From assembly GCA_021812745.1 (NCBI GenBank), contig JAKAMS010000028.1, positions 1-13,370 on the forward strand: a stretch of DNA of 13,370 bases, given 5' to 3'. This document shows positions 1-7,751 of this stretch, piece after piece. This DNA comes from Bacteroidota bacterium. GTDB lineage: Bacteria; Bacteroidota; Ignavibacteria; Ignavibacteriales; Melioribacteraceae. The position numbers and the translations under genes were made by a program. The notes beneath the pieces are model-generated. The model was not told the origin of the DNA. It was given only the letters and a program-made list of their open reading frames with translations, and did no database searches. The first letter of the stretch is position 1. Every line of letters starts with the position of its first letter.

Positions 1-2
1 AG

Positions 3-845
3 TTTATTTCTTCAAACCCGGCATCAAAATACAGCGACCAATTATTCTTCAAGAAAGGTGATTTGTATTACAGTATTGAGAAGTATGGCGAAGCAATAAA
101 AATATACAAAGAGTTTATTGAAAAGTACCCAAACAGCGCACTTATACCAAATGCATATTATTGGGTAGGCAAAAGTGCCTCTAATATGAAAAATGAGACT
201 GAAGCAATAAATAATTTTACAATTGCTAAAGCGCGTTCTCCAAAATCAGATATCGGAATTTCATCTGCCATTGAACTCGCGAATATTTATACTGATAAAA
301 AACAATTTTCTGCCGCTGTTGATGTATTAAAAGAAAGCTCTGATGCCGTTCCTACATCTAACCGTGTTCCGGAGCTTTTATATCTTCAAGGTGTTAATGA
401 AGTTAAGGATAATAAAGTTGCGGAGGCATCTTCAACTTTTGAGCAGATAATCAATTATTATGAAGGATCAATTTTTTCCGCAAAAGCAAAAGTCGAATTA
501 GGCATTCTGAAATTACAGCAGAACAACTACCAAGAAGCTCAATCTTTACTTAAAGAAGTTGGAGAGAAAAGAACAGATGACATAGGAGCTCAAGCGCAAT
601 ATTACTACGGAGTTTTGCTTTTCAACCAAAATAATATTGAAGATGCAATTAGCGCTTTAGTTAGAGTGCGGTCCGTTTACGGCGCTTATGATGAATGGTA
701 TTCAAAATCTTTGTTGAAACTTGGTGATTGCTACGTTAAACTGAAAGACAAGAAACAAGCACGTGAAATGTACCGCGCTGTTTTGAGTAAACATCCAACC
801 GGTGACTTGGCAACCGAAGCTAAAAGAAAAATGAATCAGCTATGA
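3..845 (+). CDS. Tetratricopeptide-repeat protein, 5'-partial
   Basis: The reading frame is open to the left edge of the window, so the first in-frame TTG at 63 is almost certainly not the start. The residues encoded before it (SKYSDQLFFKKGD) already form TPR helix sequence. The whole visible 280 residues are helical TPR or TPR-like units with the usual A/Y/F spacing, for example YYSIEKYGEAIKIYKEFIEK, NNYQEAQSLLKEV, NNIEDAISALVRV and KKQAREMYRAVLSKHP. TPR arrays are protein-interaction scaffolds, and a periplasmic or outer-membrane-associated role like CpoB/YbgF or BamD-type proteins is plausible. That is inferred from the downstream barrel, SPOR and ExbB/ExbD genes; the signal peptide that would prove export lies outside the window. 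The stop overlaps the next start as ATGA, indicating translational coupling. The specific function is unknown. Confidence 0.88.
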   Translation, partial: FISSNPASKYSDQLFFKKGDLYYSIEKYGEAIKIYKEFIEKYPNSALIPNAYYWVGKSASNMKNETEAINNFTIAKARSPKSDIGISSAIELANIYTDKKQFSAAVDVLKESSDAVPTSNRVPELLYLQGVNEVKDNKVAEASSTFEQIINYYEGSIFSAKAKVELGILKLQQNNYQEAQSLLKEVGEKRTDDIGAQAQYYYGVLLFNQNNIEDAISALVRVRSVYGAYDEWYSKSLLKLGDCYVKLKDKKQAREMYRAVLSKHPTGDLATEAKRKMNQL

Positions 846-2431
846 AAAAAATTACTTTAACAATTTTCTTGTTTGTCTCTACTCTTATTTTTGCTCAGAC
901 AGAGCAGCAAAGCATTGAGCTTCCTGATTTTGTAATTACCGGTAAACAGAGTATTAATGTTCCTATAGCAACCAAGAGGAAACCGGATTTTATTTCAACT
1001 CTATCCCAAGAATTTTTCACGCCGCAAATTACTCCGGAAGAACTCCCTTTGCTGATTTCATCAGATCCAATTCCTGTTAGACCGGAGATTAAAACATTCA
1101 GCAATTATATGAACGGTTCATTAAAAGTTCAGGTCGGGAATTACTCTTGGCCGGTTGGTGAACTCTATTTAAGTCAATCTTACGAGAATTATCTTTTCAA
1201 CGCCAAGGTCTGGGGTACAAATATTAAAGAATATATTCCTAATGCAGGGTACAATAGTTCCGGTTTATCTCTGCGTAATGATTTTTTCCTTAGCACAAAA
1301 TCTGATTTTCTCCCCGGTGCCAAAATTAAAGTTGCCGCGGACTATATTCGCGATTCCTATAAATTATTCGCTTCTCCTAGTCCAACACTTTTAAGAGAAA
1401 CAAACAAAAGCTCTGCAATTTTTTCTATATCGAGCTCATATAACCGCTGGATTAATTTTGGTCTGGATCTCGATGGTAACATTTTATCTCTTAATGAAAA
1501 TAGTCTTAAAGAAACAAACGTATCATCAAATGGCTTACTTGAATTCAAGCAGAATAATTTTACTGCCGGAATTAAAGGACTTCTTTCAAAACAACTGCTT
1601 AATAATAATCTAAGCGGAGTTGATAGTTACAGCTTTTATTCAACTGAAGGTTATGTAAAAATATTTCTAAATAACGCGCTTAACTTTACACTCGGAATTA
1701 ACTACGCATCAAATTCATCAAATTCTTTCTTTGCGCCGTTTGGTTCTCTTGAATATAATCTAGATAAAGGTCTTACGCTGAGTGCGGATTTCAACCCTCA
1801 CGTGAAATATTTTAATATTAGCGATTTCATTAAACGGAACATTTATTACAACCCAGGTTTGATTGATAATGTTTTCTCCGAATATAAAACCGATATTAAC
1901 GGAATGATCAAATATGAGTATGAAAAATTATTTTCACTTTCATTTAGAGGCGGATATTCTAAAGTGAACAACTATTTCTATTTTGATGATGGGCTAACGG
2001 CTGGGAAATTTGATTTGAATATTTCGCCTGAAGCAAAGATTACCACTGCAGGACTCGATTTGAAAGCTTATCCTGAACTTTACGGATATATCTTCGGCGA
2101 ATTATTATTTAAGAATGCTTCCGATCAGTTTGGCAAAATAATTCCTTATGAACCAAAATTATCAACTTCCATTACGTATGGATATAATTTTTATTTTGGG
2201 TTGAATGCTAAAATACGTTACTGCATGGCTTTTGATGTTTACACTAATACTAACAATTTATCTAAACTTGATAATTACAACGACGTTTCTCTTTCGCTGG
2301 AATATGAAATTTTTGCCGGATTAAAATTGACTGCGGACTTTCAAAACATTATGAATCGAACTAACTTTGTATGGAAGCAATATCAGGAAAAACCATTTGA
2401 CCTTCTTTTAGGAGTCGAATACCGTTGGTAG
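842..2431 (+). CDS. Outer-membrane beta-barrel protein with TonB-box-like N-terminus
   Basis: The 529-residue product begins with a clear signal peptide: KK, a hydrophobic run, then LIFA|QTEQQ, with likely cleavage after A18. Just after it comes ELPDFVITGKQ (about residues 25-35), which resembles the short region near the N-terminus of TonB-dependent receptors. The rest is rich in alternating aromatic/polar strands (for example YGYIFGELLF, YGYNFYFGLNAKIRY, LKLTADFQNIMNRTNFVW), and the protein ends in ...LLGVEYRW. A C-terminal aromatic residue is typical of BAM-inserted barrels. I see no certain plug domain, so it may be a TonB-receptor-like barrel with a reduced plug rather than a canonical receptor. 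The start overlaps the TPR gene stop (ATGA). Being followed by ExbB/ExbD-type genes suggests it was an energised outer-membrane partner; the substrate is unknown. Confidence 0.82.
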   Translation: MKKITLTIFLFVSTLIFAQTEQQSIELPDFVITGKQSINVPIATKRKPDFISTLSQEFFTPQITPEELPLLISSDPIPVRPEIKTFSNYMNGSLKVQVGNYSWPVGELYLSQSYENYLFNAKVWGTNIKEYIPNAGYNSSGLSLRNDFFLSTKSDFLPGAKIKVAADYIRDSYKLFASPSPTLLRETNKSSAIFSISSSYNRWINFGLDLDGNILSLNENSLKETNVSSNGLLEFKQNNFTAGIKGLLSKQLLNNNLSGVDSYSFYSTEGYVKIFLNNALNFTLGINYASNSSNSFFAPFGSLEYNLDKGLTLSADFNPHVKYFNISDFIKRNIYYNPGLIDNVFSEYKTDINGMIKYEYEKLFSLSFRGGYSKVNNYFYFDDGLTAGKFDLNISPEAKITTAGLDLKAYPELYGYIFGELLFKNASDQFGKIIPYEPKLSTSITYGYNFYFGLNAKIRYCMAFDVYTNTNNLSKLDNYNDVSLSLEYEIFAGLKLTADFQNIMNRTNFVWKQYQEKPFDLLLGVEYRW

Positions 2432-2452
2432 GAAAATTATATAAATAATATT

Positions 2453-5164
2453 ATGAAACTGGTAAAACTACAAAAGAAAGTTGCTGATGTACTAGGAGTC
2501 TCTTCGTCTCAAAAAAATTTAGCTTTTGAGATTTTTATAGACAAAATTTCAGAGATACTTCTCGAAGGCATTACTATCAAAGTGCCTAGAATCGGTTTTT
2601 TCCAATTAAAAGCAGAATCAGCTAAAAATGGGAGTCGTCCTTTAATTTTTTCTCCTCTTTCGGAAGATTTTCTAAAAGATGCGCGCCAACTTTATCTTAC
2701 TATTGATGTAGCTCATAAAACAAAAAATACATCTGAATTCGATTCTAATATTTTCAGTATTGGAGTTGGAAAACCTCTCTTGCCTTTGTCCACAGACGAA
2801 CAGCCGGATACGGAAACATCTTATGCCATGCTGAAAAAATCTATTGAGGAAAGAGTTAAAGAACTTTTAACCGAGTCAGATCAAATTCCTAATTTTAATA
2901 TTTGGGATGATTACTACAAATCCCCCGAAAAGTTTGAAGATGAGGCAATAGATGAAACCAAAAATCAACTTTCCGAGCTTACTTCAGATCTAAAGTTTAA
3001 GGAAGAAAAAATGCCCGGCAAAATTCCGGAAAACATTCATGAGAATTATGATACACTTCTGCCGGGTATAGATAAATCTGAACCGCCGGAAGAGTTTAAC
3101 CAATTTACAGCAATTAAAGATGTTCAAGAAGTACCCAGAGAATCAGAGAATACGACAGTTCAAAAAGAAGATAAACAAGAACCTGTTTTGAAAGATGCTA
3201 GAAATGTATTCACTACCGGAAATGAAAATAACCATGGAGAAGAAACTTCTCGGTCAGAGGAAGACTATTCAGCATTAGAAAAATTACAATACGATGAAAA
3301 TCAAAACCAGCAAATTACAATTGCCGATTTGTTGGAAGATATGAATCTGCCGAAGAGTGAAACGAAAATTAAGAATGATGATGAATATATTATCGGTGAT
3401 AACATTGTGCCGGTAAAGGAAACATTGGATAGAATACTTGCGGATGAGAAAATTGAAGACAATAAAAGCGAGATTGATAATCCTACAGTTGAACTGCAAG
3501 AAGAAAAAATATCTGCGTTTGAAGAGCTACACAAATTGAATGATGAAGTAATCTCTCATTCGGAAGTTTACGAAGCATTGCCGGATGAAGCTGAACAAAA
3601 AATTGAAAGCGAAAAGATAGAAGAGAATGAAAACAAAGTTGAGATTTCCTCTGATGAATTAGAAGAAGAAAAGATATCAGCGTTTGAAGAACTACACCAA
3701 TTGAATGATGAAGTAATTTCTCATCAAGAAGTATACGAAGCAGTAGCGGATGAAGCTGAACAAAAGGTTGAAAGCGAAAAGGTAGAAGAGAATGAAAACA
3801 AAGTAGAGATTTCTTCTGATGAATTAGAAGAAGAAAAGATATCAGCGTTTGAAGAACTACATCAATTAAGTGACGAAACAATTTCATCTCAAAAGATTAT
3901 CGAAGAACAAGTTGACGAAGTCCAATCTGAAAAAGATAATAAAGATAAAGCCGAATCTCCTTATGATGAGTTGGTTGAACAAAGTATGCCGGTTATTGAA
4001 AAAGCTAGCGGTTGGAATAATGAAGAAGAGATAGAAGAAACAGATGATGAAACAAAGATTGAAGATGAAAACGAAAGAGTTGAATGGAATTGGGGCGATG
4101 AACTGCGAGAGGAATTTGGTATTCCAAAAGTTGAAGGTGAAGAAGCAAGATATGAAATGGTTGACATGGACGAAGAAACCGAGGGAAGTCTTAGGATTAC
4201 GGATGATTTTTTAGACGACAATGAAACAACAAAAGATTTATTTGACCAATTGGAAAAAACTCTTGATAGAGAATTTAATGTTGATGAAGCATCAAAACGT
4301 AGATTCACTAATGTTGATAAAAAAAGCACTATTGATAGAAATAATTTAAAAAAGGTTGTTCTGGAATTTTCTGGCCCGCCCTCCAAATATGAATTTGTTG
4401 AAGACCGCTCAAGTGGCAAAGAAAAAAGAATGGCAATTACTCTTATAGATGAAGATGAAGAGAGAATTAATAAAACGTTTTCAGGCACTGATAAAGATTC
4501 CGGCGAAAAGTATAAAGAAAATTATTTCAAAAAAATGGCATTGATAATATTTGGCTCATTCGTCATTGTCGGCTCCATAGTTGTATTCATTATACTAAAA
4601 GGGAATGGCTCCAAAGAATTGCAGAATCAATCTAATGTTTTAAAACCATCGCAAACAAAAACTGTCGCTGATACTTCTATCATTTCTACTCCGGAACAAA
4701 TTGTGCAAACAAATAAAGATACTTCGGCAACGCCATACGAATTAAACGATTTTCCACGAACCGCAGTCTCACCTGTACCGATTAAAGATGCAACGGACAA
4801 ACAAATTCTGGAAACAATTAAAAGAGAGTCTGCAAAACTACAATCCAGTCCAAAGGTAACACCAACTGAAAAGCAAACTGCTTCTAAAACCGTTAATCAG
4901 GACCGTGGTAAAAATGTAATCACAGAAACACGCGTAAGCGACAGAGTGTATTACGATGGTAAAAATTACAATATACAGGTATCATCATGGCCTAACCGGG
5001 CAAGAGCAGAAGAAGAATTAAACCGGTTACGGAAACTTGGATTAAACGCTATTATAGTTGAAGCAAATTTACCTCAGAAAGGTGGAATGTGGTACCGGGT
5101 TCGTCTCGGTCCTTTTAAATCTCAAAAAGAAGCCGAAGAAAATCTAAAAAAAAATAATTTATAA
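2453..5164 (+). CDS. HU-like domain / acidic repeats / TM / SPOR domain protein
   Basis: The 903-residue product has four parts. Residues 1 to about 97 look like an HU/IHF-fold domain of the CCDC81-like type: LVKLQKKVADVLGVSSSQKN, then LLEGITIKVPRIGFFQLKAES, then LYLTIDVA. Residues about 110-680 are very acidic and low-complexity, with a 55-residue tandem repeat beginning at residue 350. Residues about 695-715 are a single transmembrane helix (MALIIFGSFVIVGSIVVFII) preceded by lysines. Residues about 834-903 are a SPOR domain (YNIQVSSWPNRARAEEELNR ... GMWYRVRLGPFKSQKEAEEN), which in known cases binds denuded septal peptidoglycan. The lysines flanking the helix on the N-side predict a cytoplasmic HU domain and periplasmic SPOR. 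Membrane-anchored HU-like/SPOR proteins are known from Bacteroidota and have been proposed to link chromosome and envelope; here the role is inferred. It sits 21 bases after the barrel gene and 18 before the exbB-like gene. Confidence 0.88.
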   Translation: MKLVKLQKKVADVLGVSSSQKNLAFEIFIDKISEILLEGITIKVPRIGFFQLKAESAKNGSRPLIFSPLSEDFLKDARQLYLTIDVAHKTKNTSEFDSNIFSIGVGKPLLPLSTDEQPDTETSYAMLKKSIEERVKELLTESDQIPNFNIWDDYYKSPEKFEDEAIDETKNQLSELTSDLKFKEEKMPGKIPENIHENYDTLLPGIDKSEPPEEFNQFTAIKDVQEVPRESENTTVQKEDKQEPVLKDARNVFTTGNENNHGEETSRSEEDYSALEKLQYDENQNQQITIADLLEDMNLPKSETKIKNDDEYIIGDNIVPVKETLDRILADEKIEDNKSEIDNPTVELQEEKISAFEELHKLNDEVISHSEVYEALPDEAEQKIESEKIEENENKVEISSDELEEEKISAFEELHQLNDEVISHQEVYEAVADEAEQKVESEKVEENENKVEISSDELEEEKISAFEELHQLSDETISSQKIIEEQVDEVQSEKDNKDKAESPYDELVEQSMPVIEKASGWNNEEEIEETDDETKIEDENERVEWNWGDELREEFGIPKVEGEEARYEMVDMDEETEGSLRITDDFLDDNETTKDLFDQLEKTLDREFNVDEASKRRFTNVDKKSTIDRNNLKKVVLEFSGPPSKYEFVEDRSSGKEKRMAITLIDEDEERINKTFSGTDKDSGEKYKENYFKKMALIIFGSFVIVGSIVVFIILKGNGSKELQNQSNVLKPSQTKTVADTSIISTPEQIVQTNKDTSATPYELNDFPRTAVSPVPIKDATDKQILETIKRESAKLQSSPKVTPTEKQTASKTVNQDRGKNVITETRVSDRVYYDGKNYNIQVSSWPNRARAEEELNRLRKLGLNAIIVEANLPQKGGMWYRVRLGPFKSQKEAEENLKKNNL
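3500..3895 (+). repeat. 165-bp in-frame tandem repeat, 2.4 copies
   Basis: Two complete 165-bp units (3500-3664 and 3665-3829) are followed by a partial third (3830 to about 3895). Each starts GAAGAAAA(A/G)ATATC(T/A)GCGTTTGAAGA and encodes EEKISAFEELH(K/Q)L. The unit is 55 residues, acidic and probably coiled or extended. Units 2 and 3 are closer to each other than to unit 1, as judged by shared synonymous sites such as AAGATATCAGCG. This suggests recent duplication and likely copy-number variation between strains. Confidence 0.92.
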
Positions 5165-5182
5165 ATCTCCATAAAGGTAATC

Positions 5183-5830
5183 ATGAAATTGATTGACATG
5201 TTCCTAAAAGGCGGATTGGTTATGTGGCCTATTCTGGCATGTTCTATTATTGGTTTGGCTATTGCTGTAGAAAAATTTATTGTAATTCGTAAATCAAAAA
5301 TAAATGTACCTGCTTTTTCAATTAAGATCCGCGGAATACTGAAGAAAAAAGATGTAGCCAGTGCAATGGGTTATTGCATGGAAGAAAAATCACCTATTGC
5401 AAATATTATCCGCCGAGGTTTAAAGAAAATAAAACTCGGAAGAAAAAGAGTTTTGGATGCAATTGAGATTGCAGGTAAACAAGAGATAAGCAAACTAGAA
5501 AAAGGTCTTTCTACGCTAGCAACTGTTGCCGGTGCGGCTCCAATGTTAGGTTTTCTTGGTACTGTAACCGGAATGATAGCTGCCTTCATGAAAATTCAAG
5601 AGCTTCAAGGTAATGCCAGTCCGGCTGACCTAGCTTCGGGAATATGGGAAGCACTTCTTACCACTGCTTTCGGCTTGTTTGTTGGAATACCAGCGCTTGT
5701 TTTGTACAACTATTTCGTAAGTAACATAAATAAAATTGTTCTGGATATGGAACGAGTTGCCACAGATGTACTAGATGTTTTGGATGAAACTGAAAAAGAT
5801 TTTTCCGATGATGATGAAGAGGAGTTATAG
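5183..5830 (+). CDS. exbB: ExbB/TolQ/MotA-family proton-channel subunit
   Basis: The 215-residue product is a cytoplasmic-membrane motor subunit of the ExbB/TolQ family. These form pentamers around an ExbD/TolR dimer and use proton flow to drive TonB- or TolA-like proteins. Three transmembrane helices are visible at about residues 11-31, 111-136 and 158-180. The family signature is present: GAAPMLGFLGTVTGMIAAF (T127 aligns with the channel Thr of E. coli ExbB, T148) and EALLTTAFGLFVGIPALVLY (E156 and T161 align with E176 and T181). The C-terminus is acidic (SDDDEEEL). The start at 5183 is preceded by AAAGGTAA. The gene lies between the HU/SPOR gene and the exbD-like gene. ExbB and TolQ cannot be told apart safely from sequence; exbB is used as the family symbol. 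Length and residues look intact. Confidence 0.92.
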   Translation: MKLIDMFLKGGLVMWPILACSIIGLAIAVEKFIVIRKSKINVPAFSIKIRGILKKKDVASAMGYCMEEKSPIANIIRRGLKKIKLGRKRVLDAIEIAGKQEISKLEKGLSTLATVAGAAPMLGFLGTVTGMIAAFMKIQELQGNASPADLASGIWEALLTTAFGLFVGIPALVLYNYFVSNINKIVLDMERVATDVLDVLDETEKDFSDDDEEEL

Positions 5831-5838
5831 GAGTAAAA

Positions 5839-6243
5839 ATGAAAATTGAATCATCAAACAAAGTAATAAGCATGTTCAATTTCGCATCACTCACGAATAT
5901 AGTGATGCTGCTGTTGCTCTTTTTCCTTTTATCGTCTCAATTTGTAGTGCAGACTGGAGTAAAGGTTATGTTGACGGGAGCTAAAAATAACGAACAAGCG
6001 AAGCCGACAAATTTTTCAGTTACAATCACAGGCCAAAATAAAATTTACGTCGGGGCAGAAGAAGCCAGTCTTGCGGCACTCAGCGCAAAATTGTCTTCTG
6101 CACGGTCAGCCAATCTAAATGAGAATTTAACTATCAGAACGGATAAATCTGTGAAGATTGATTTAATAATCAAAGTGATAGACGCCGCTAAAAGAATTGG
6201 TGTGGATAAATTTACAATTCAGACAGAAAAAATTAGTCTCTAA
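5839..6243 (+). CDS. exbD: ExbD/TolR-family subunit with Asn replacing the transmembrane Asp
   Basis: The 134-residue product has the ExbD/TolR layout: a short cytoplasmic N-terminus, one transmembrane helix (about residues 18-38) and a periplasmic alpha/beta domain (about 50-134, ending IRTDKSVKIDLIIKVIDAA...VDKFTIQTEK). The helix reads SLTNIVMLLLLFFLLSSQF. In the family this position is normally S(L/M)TD(I/L)xxLLLxFF, and the Asp (D25 in E. coli ExbD, D23 in TolR) carries protons. Here the residue is Asn20, encoded by AAT at 5896-5898, one base from GAT. Asn at this position inactivates the E. coli proteins, so this subunit is predicted not to couple proton flow unless another residue substitutes. 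AGGAG at 5829-5833 overlaps the exbB stop, so the genes are coupled. The rest of the protein looks intact. Confidence 0.88.
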   Translation: MKIESSNKVISMFNFASLTNIVMLLLLFFLLSSQFVVQTGVKVMLTGAKNNEQAKPTNFSVTITGQNKIYVGAEEASLAALSAKLSSARSANLNENLTIRTDKSVKIDLIIKVIDAAKRIGVDKFTIQTEKISL

Positions 6244-6476
6244 TGTTATTAAAAGAACCTAGAAAGGAGTTGCAAAAGAAATTGATGTTAAATTACGATT
6301 CACAATTTTTGCCGGACGGTACTGTAAGCAGAATTGTCCCGCTAACAAAAACAGTCGCGCGCGTTTAGAATTTGCGGCAATCAACTCATAAAGACAGTGG
6401 CTGTTCGAACCGCTTTCATCAAACAAAGCAAGTTGAACAAACCGTTGTTATTCTTCTTCCGTACCGTCTTCAGTAA
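6243..6476 (+). pseudogene. Decayed TonB-like C-terminal domain gene
   Basis: The ATG overlaps the exbD stop (TAATG) and opens a 41-codon frame (6243-6368) ending FLPDGTVSRIVPLTKTVARV. A second frame continues at 6362 as RLEFAAINS, stop TAA (6389-6391), RQWLFEPLSSNK. A third continues at 6426 as KQVEQTVVILLPYRLQ, stop at 6474. Joined, these give the usual TonB C-terminal pattern: a PDGTV turn, (A)RLxxAAxxxL, QWxFxPL, and a final hydrophobic strand. Two frameshifts are implied: an extra CG in the CGCGCG run at 6356-6363 and a lost base near the AAA at 6425-6427. There is also one in-frame stop, where Leu (TTA) is expected. The membrane anchor and proline-rich linker of a TonB protein are absent. 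Its position after exbB-exbD is exactly where a TonB gene belongs. Confidence 0.72.
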
Positions 6477-6765
6477 AATTATCTTGAGTGTGTTGTTCTT
6501 CTCTATAATAGAATTTATAGAAAAAATATTCAGCAACGGAAAGAAGTGAAAGTGAAATTGCATCGGCATCGAATTGAATACCAAATCCTTTGCTGTCTAT
6601 TAACAACTTGACTACCGATGTAGAAATTGACCAGCCGACGGCAAACAAAACAATTATCAAAGCAAGATTTATAAACGCAGACGAGAGCGATTCATCCTGC
6701 CATTTTTTTGTGAATATCACAGTCATGAAAATTAAATGTGCGCTGAAAATTAATGCTGTTATCAT
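6448..6765 (-). CDS. Small membrane protein, unknown function
   Basis: The 105-residue product has two predicted transmembrane helices (about residues 2-18, ITALIFSAHLIFMTVIF, and 30-54), a central region with an amphipathic or aromatic stretch (SVAEYFFYKFYY), and a very acidic tail (EDGTEEE). I do not recognise a family. It is the last gene of the five-gene minus-strand operon, starting 7 bases after the preceding stop with only a weak AUAAAG upstream. Its final 29 bases overlap the end of the TonB pseudogene on the other strand, and no terminator hairpin is visible there. Coding status rests on operon position, the tight spacing and a coherent membrane-protein composition. Function unknown. 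Confidence 0.68.
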   Translation of the reverse strand: MITALIFSAHLIFMTVIFTKKWQDESLSSAFINLALIIVLFAVGWSISTSVVKLLIDSKGFGIQFDADAISLSLLSVAEYFFYKFYYREEQHTQDNFTEDGTEEE

Positions 6766-6772
6766 CTTTATG

Positions 6773-7282
6773 TTAGTTCGAAGGATTGTTAATTCTGTTA
6801 TTAATTATTTGAGCTCCCACCAAACCGCCAACTGCTCCAAAAATAGTATTGACTATAAAATTGTTTATCAGAACAGAAAATGTGTAGAGTAAAGAAAAGC
6901 CCTTTGTTAAGATTTCTTCTCGGACATTCTGGAATAGGTTTAATACTTCGGTTTTAATTTCCGGAGTTACCGGAAAACCTTCTATCATCCTTTGCAACTC
7001 AGGAAAGGTTGATATAATATCGTTATGTTTAGTAACAAGCGTTATAAATAGTTCAAAGAAACTTCCAAATATTGCCGCATAAAGACCTGTAACAATACCA
7101 AACATTATTGCTTTTTTAGCACTGATTTTTTCTTTGCTGTTTGTTGCTCGCTGGTCTAGCATAAGAGAAGTAAACGCCGCTAAGGGTATAATAAAACAGC
7201 ATGAAAAACTTCTTAGAAAAGGAACGATTTGTAAAACTCCGGCACCAAAGCCGCAGACTAAAGCGGAAATATATTTTTTCAC
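6773..7282 (-). CDS. Multi-pass membrane protein, unknown function
   Basis: The 169-residue product has about four hydrophobic segments: residues 4-20, 26-42, 58-83 and 128-158. The N-terminal part contains GFGAGVLQIVPFLRSFSCCF, with paired cysteines at 28-29, and the last segment is glycine-rich (NTIFGAVGGLVGAQII). Between helices 3 and 4 lies a soluble, probably helical stretch of about 45 residues (FPELQRMIEGFPVTPEIKTE). It looks like the small four-helix membrane proteins of unknown function common in Bacteroidota (DUF4199-like size and layout), but I cannot assign a family with confidence. It starts 7 bases after the DUF2085 gene and ends 7 bases before the next gene, so it belongs to the same transcript. 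Confidence 0.78.
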   Translation of the reverse strand: MKKYISALVCGFGAGVLQIVPFLRSFSCCFIIPLAAFTSLMLDQRATNSKEKISAKKAIMFGIVTGLYAAIFGSFFELFITLVTKHNDIISTFPELQRMIEGFPVTPEIKTEVLNLFQNVREEILTKGFSLLYTFSVLINNFIVNTIFGAVGGLVGAQIINNRINNPSN

Positions 7283-7289
7283 TGAACGC

Positions 7290-7742
7290 TCAATTTTTCA
7301 TTTCTAGAATTAGATTATTCAAACCGTTGTAAAGATATAAAAATCCAACTGAACCTAAAAGTAAACCGGTACTAAAAGCTATCAATTTTGAATAATGATA
7401 GATATTCATTGAATATAATATTACATCTGCAAACATTGGAATGGATGCATAAAGTAAGAATTTAACGGGAAATTTTTTCTTAAAATCTTTGGATAAAAAG
7501 ACGAAAGAAACGAGCAGTAATCCAAAATAAATTCCAGTACATCGTGCGCAAGTTAAAGTTTCCCCATTATTGAATAATAGCAACTTAGCTTTTTCTTGAT
7601 GACAAACGAGCGAATAGGTTTTTTGAAGAAAGGGAAGTGCAAACAAAAAATGGTTGTCAATCGAAATCAGCCACTCAACAAATATTCCCGAAAACCATAG
7701 TAAAAGAACAATAAATAAAATCAGTCTGTATTGAAAACGCAT
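7290..7742 (-). CDS. DUF2085 family membrane protein
   Basis: The 150-residue product carries the DUF2085 hallmarks: a CHQ motif (C47-H48-Q49, in YSLVCHQEKA) and the TCARCTGIYFGLLL motif with C65 and C68 at the start of a membrane helix. Further hydrophobic segments are at about residues 6-26, 90-107 and 115-140. The function of DUF2085 is not established. The conserved Cys, His, Cys, Cys set could bind a metal or take part in redox chemistry, which is inference. The ATG at 7742 comes 9 bases after the NHL-protein stop, and the next gene follows after 7 bases. Length fits the family. Confidence 0.9.
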   Translation of the reverse strand: MRFQYRLILFIVLLLWFSGIFVEWLISIDNHFLFALPFLQKTYSLVCHQEKAKLLLFNNGETLTCARCTGIYFGLLLVSFVFLSKDFKKKFPVKFLLYASIPMFADVILYSMNIYHYSKLIAFSTGLLLGSVGFLYLYNGLNNLILEMKN

Positions 7743-7751
7743 AATAGTATG

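Noticed and set aside
3483..3887. Long minus-strand frame antisense to the acidic repeats
   Set aside because: It is the complement of a GAA/GAT-rich repeat, giving a repetitive Leu/Ser/His-rich product. No ribosome binding site, and the plus-strand gene is clear.
3961..4488. 175-codon minus-strand frame rich in Ser
   Set aside because: Shadow of the acidic linker of the HU/SPOR gene; low-complexity serine translation of antisense GAA/GAT codons.
6590..6892. Plus-strand frame of 100 codons
   Set aside because: Lies over two well-supported minus-strand membrane-protein genes, with no ribosome binding site and no recognisable product.
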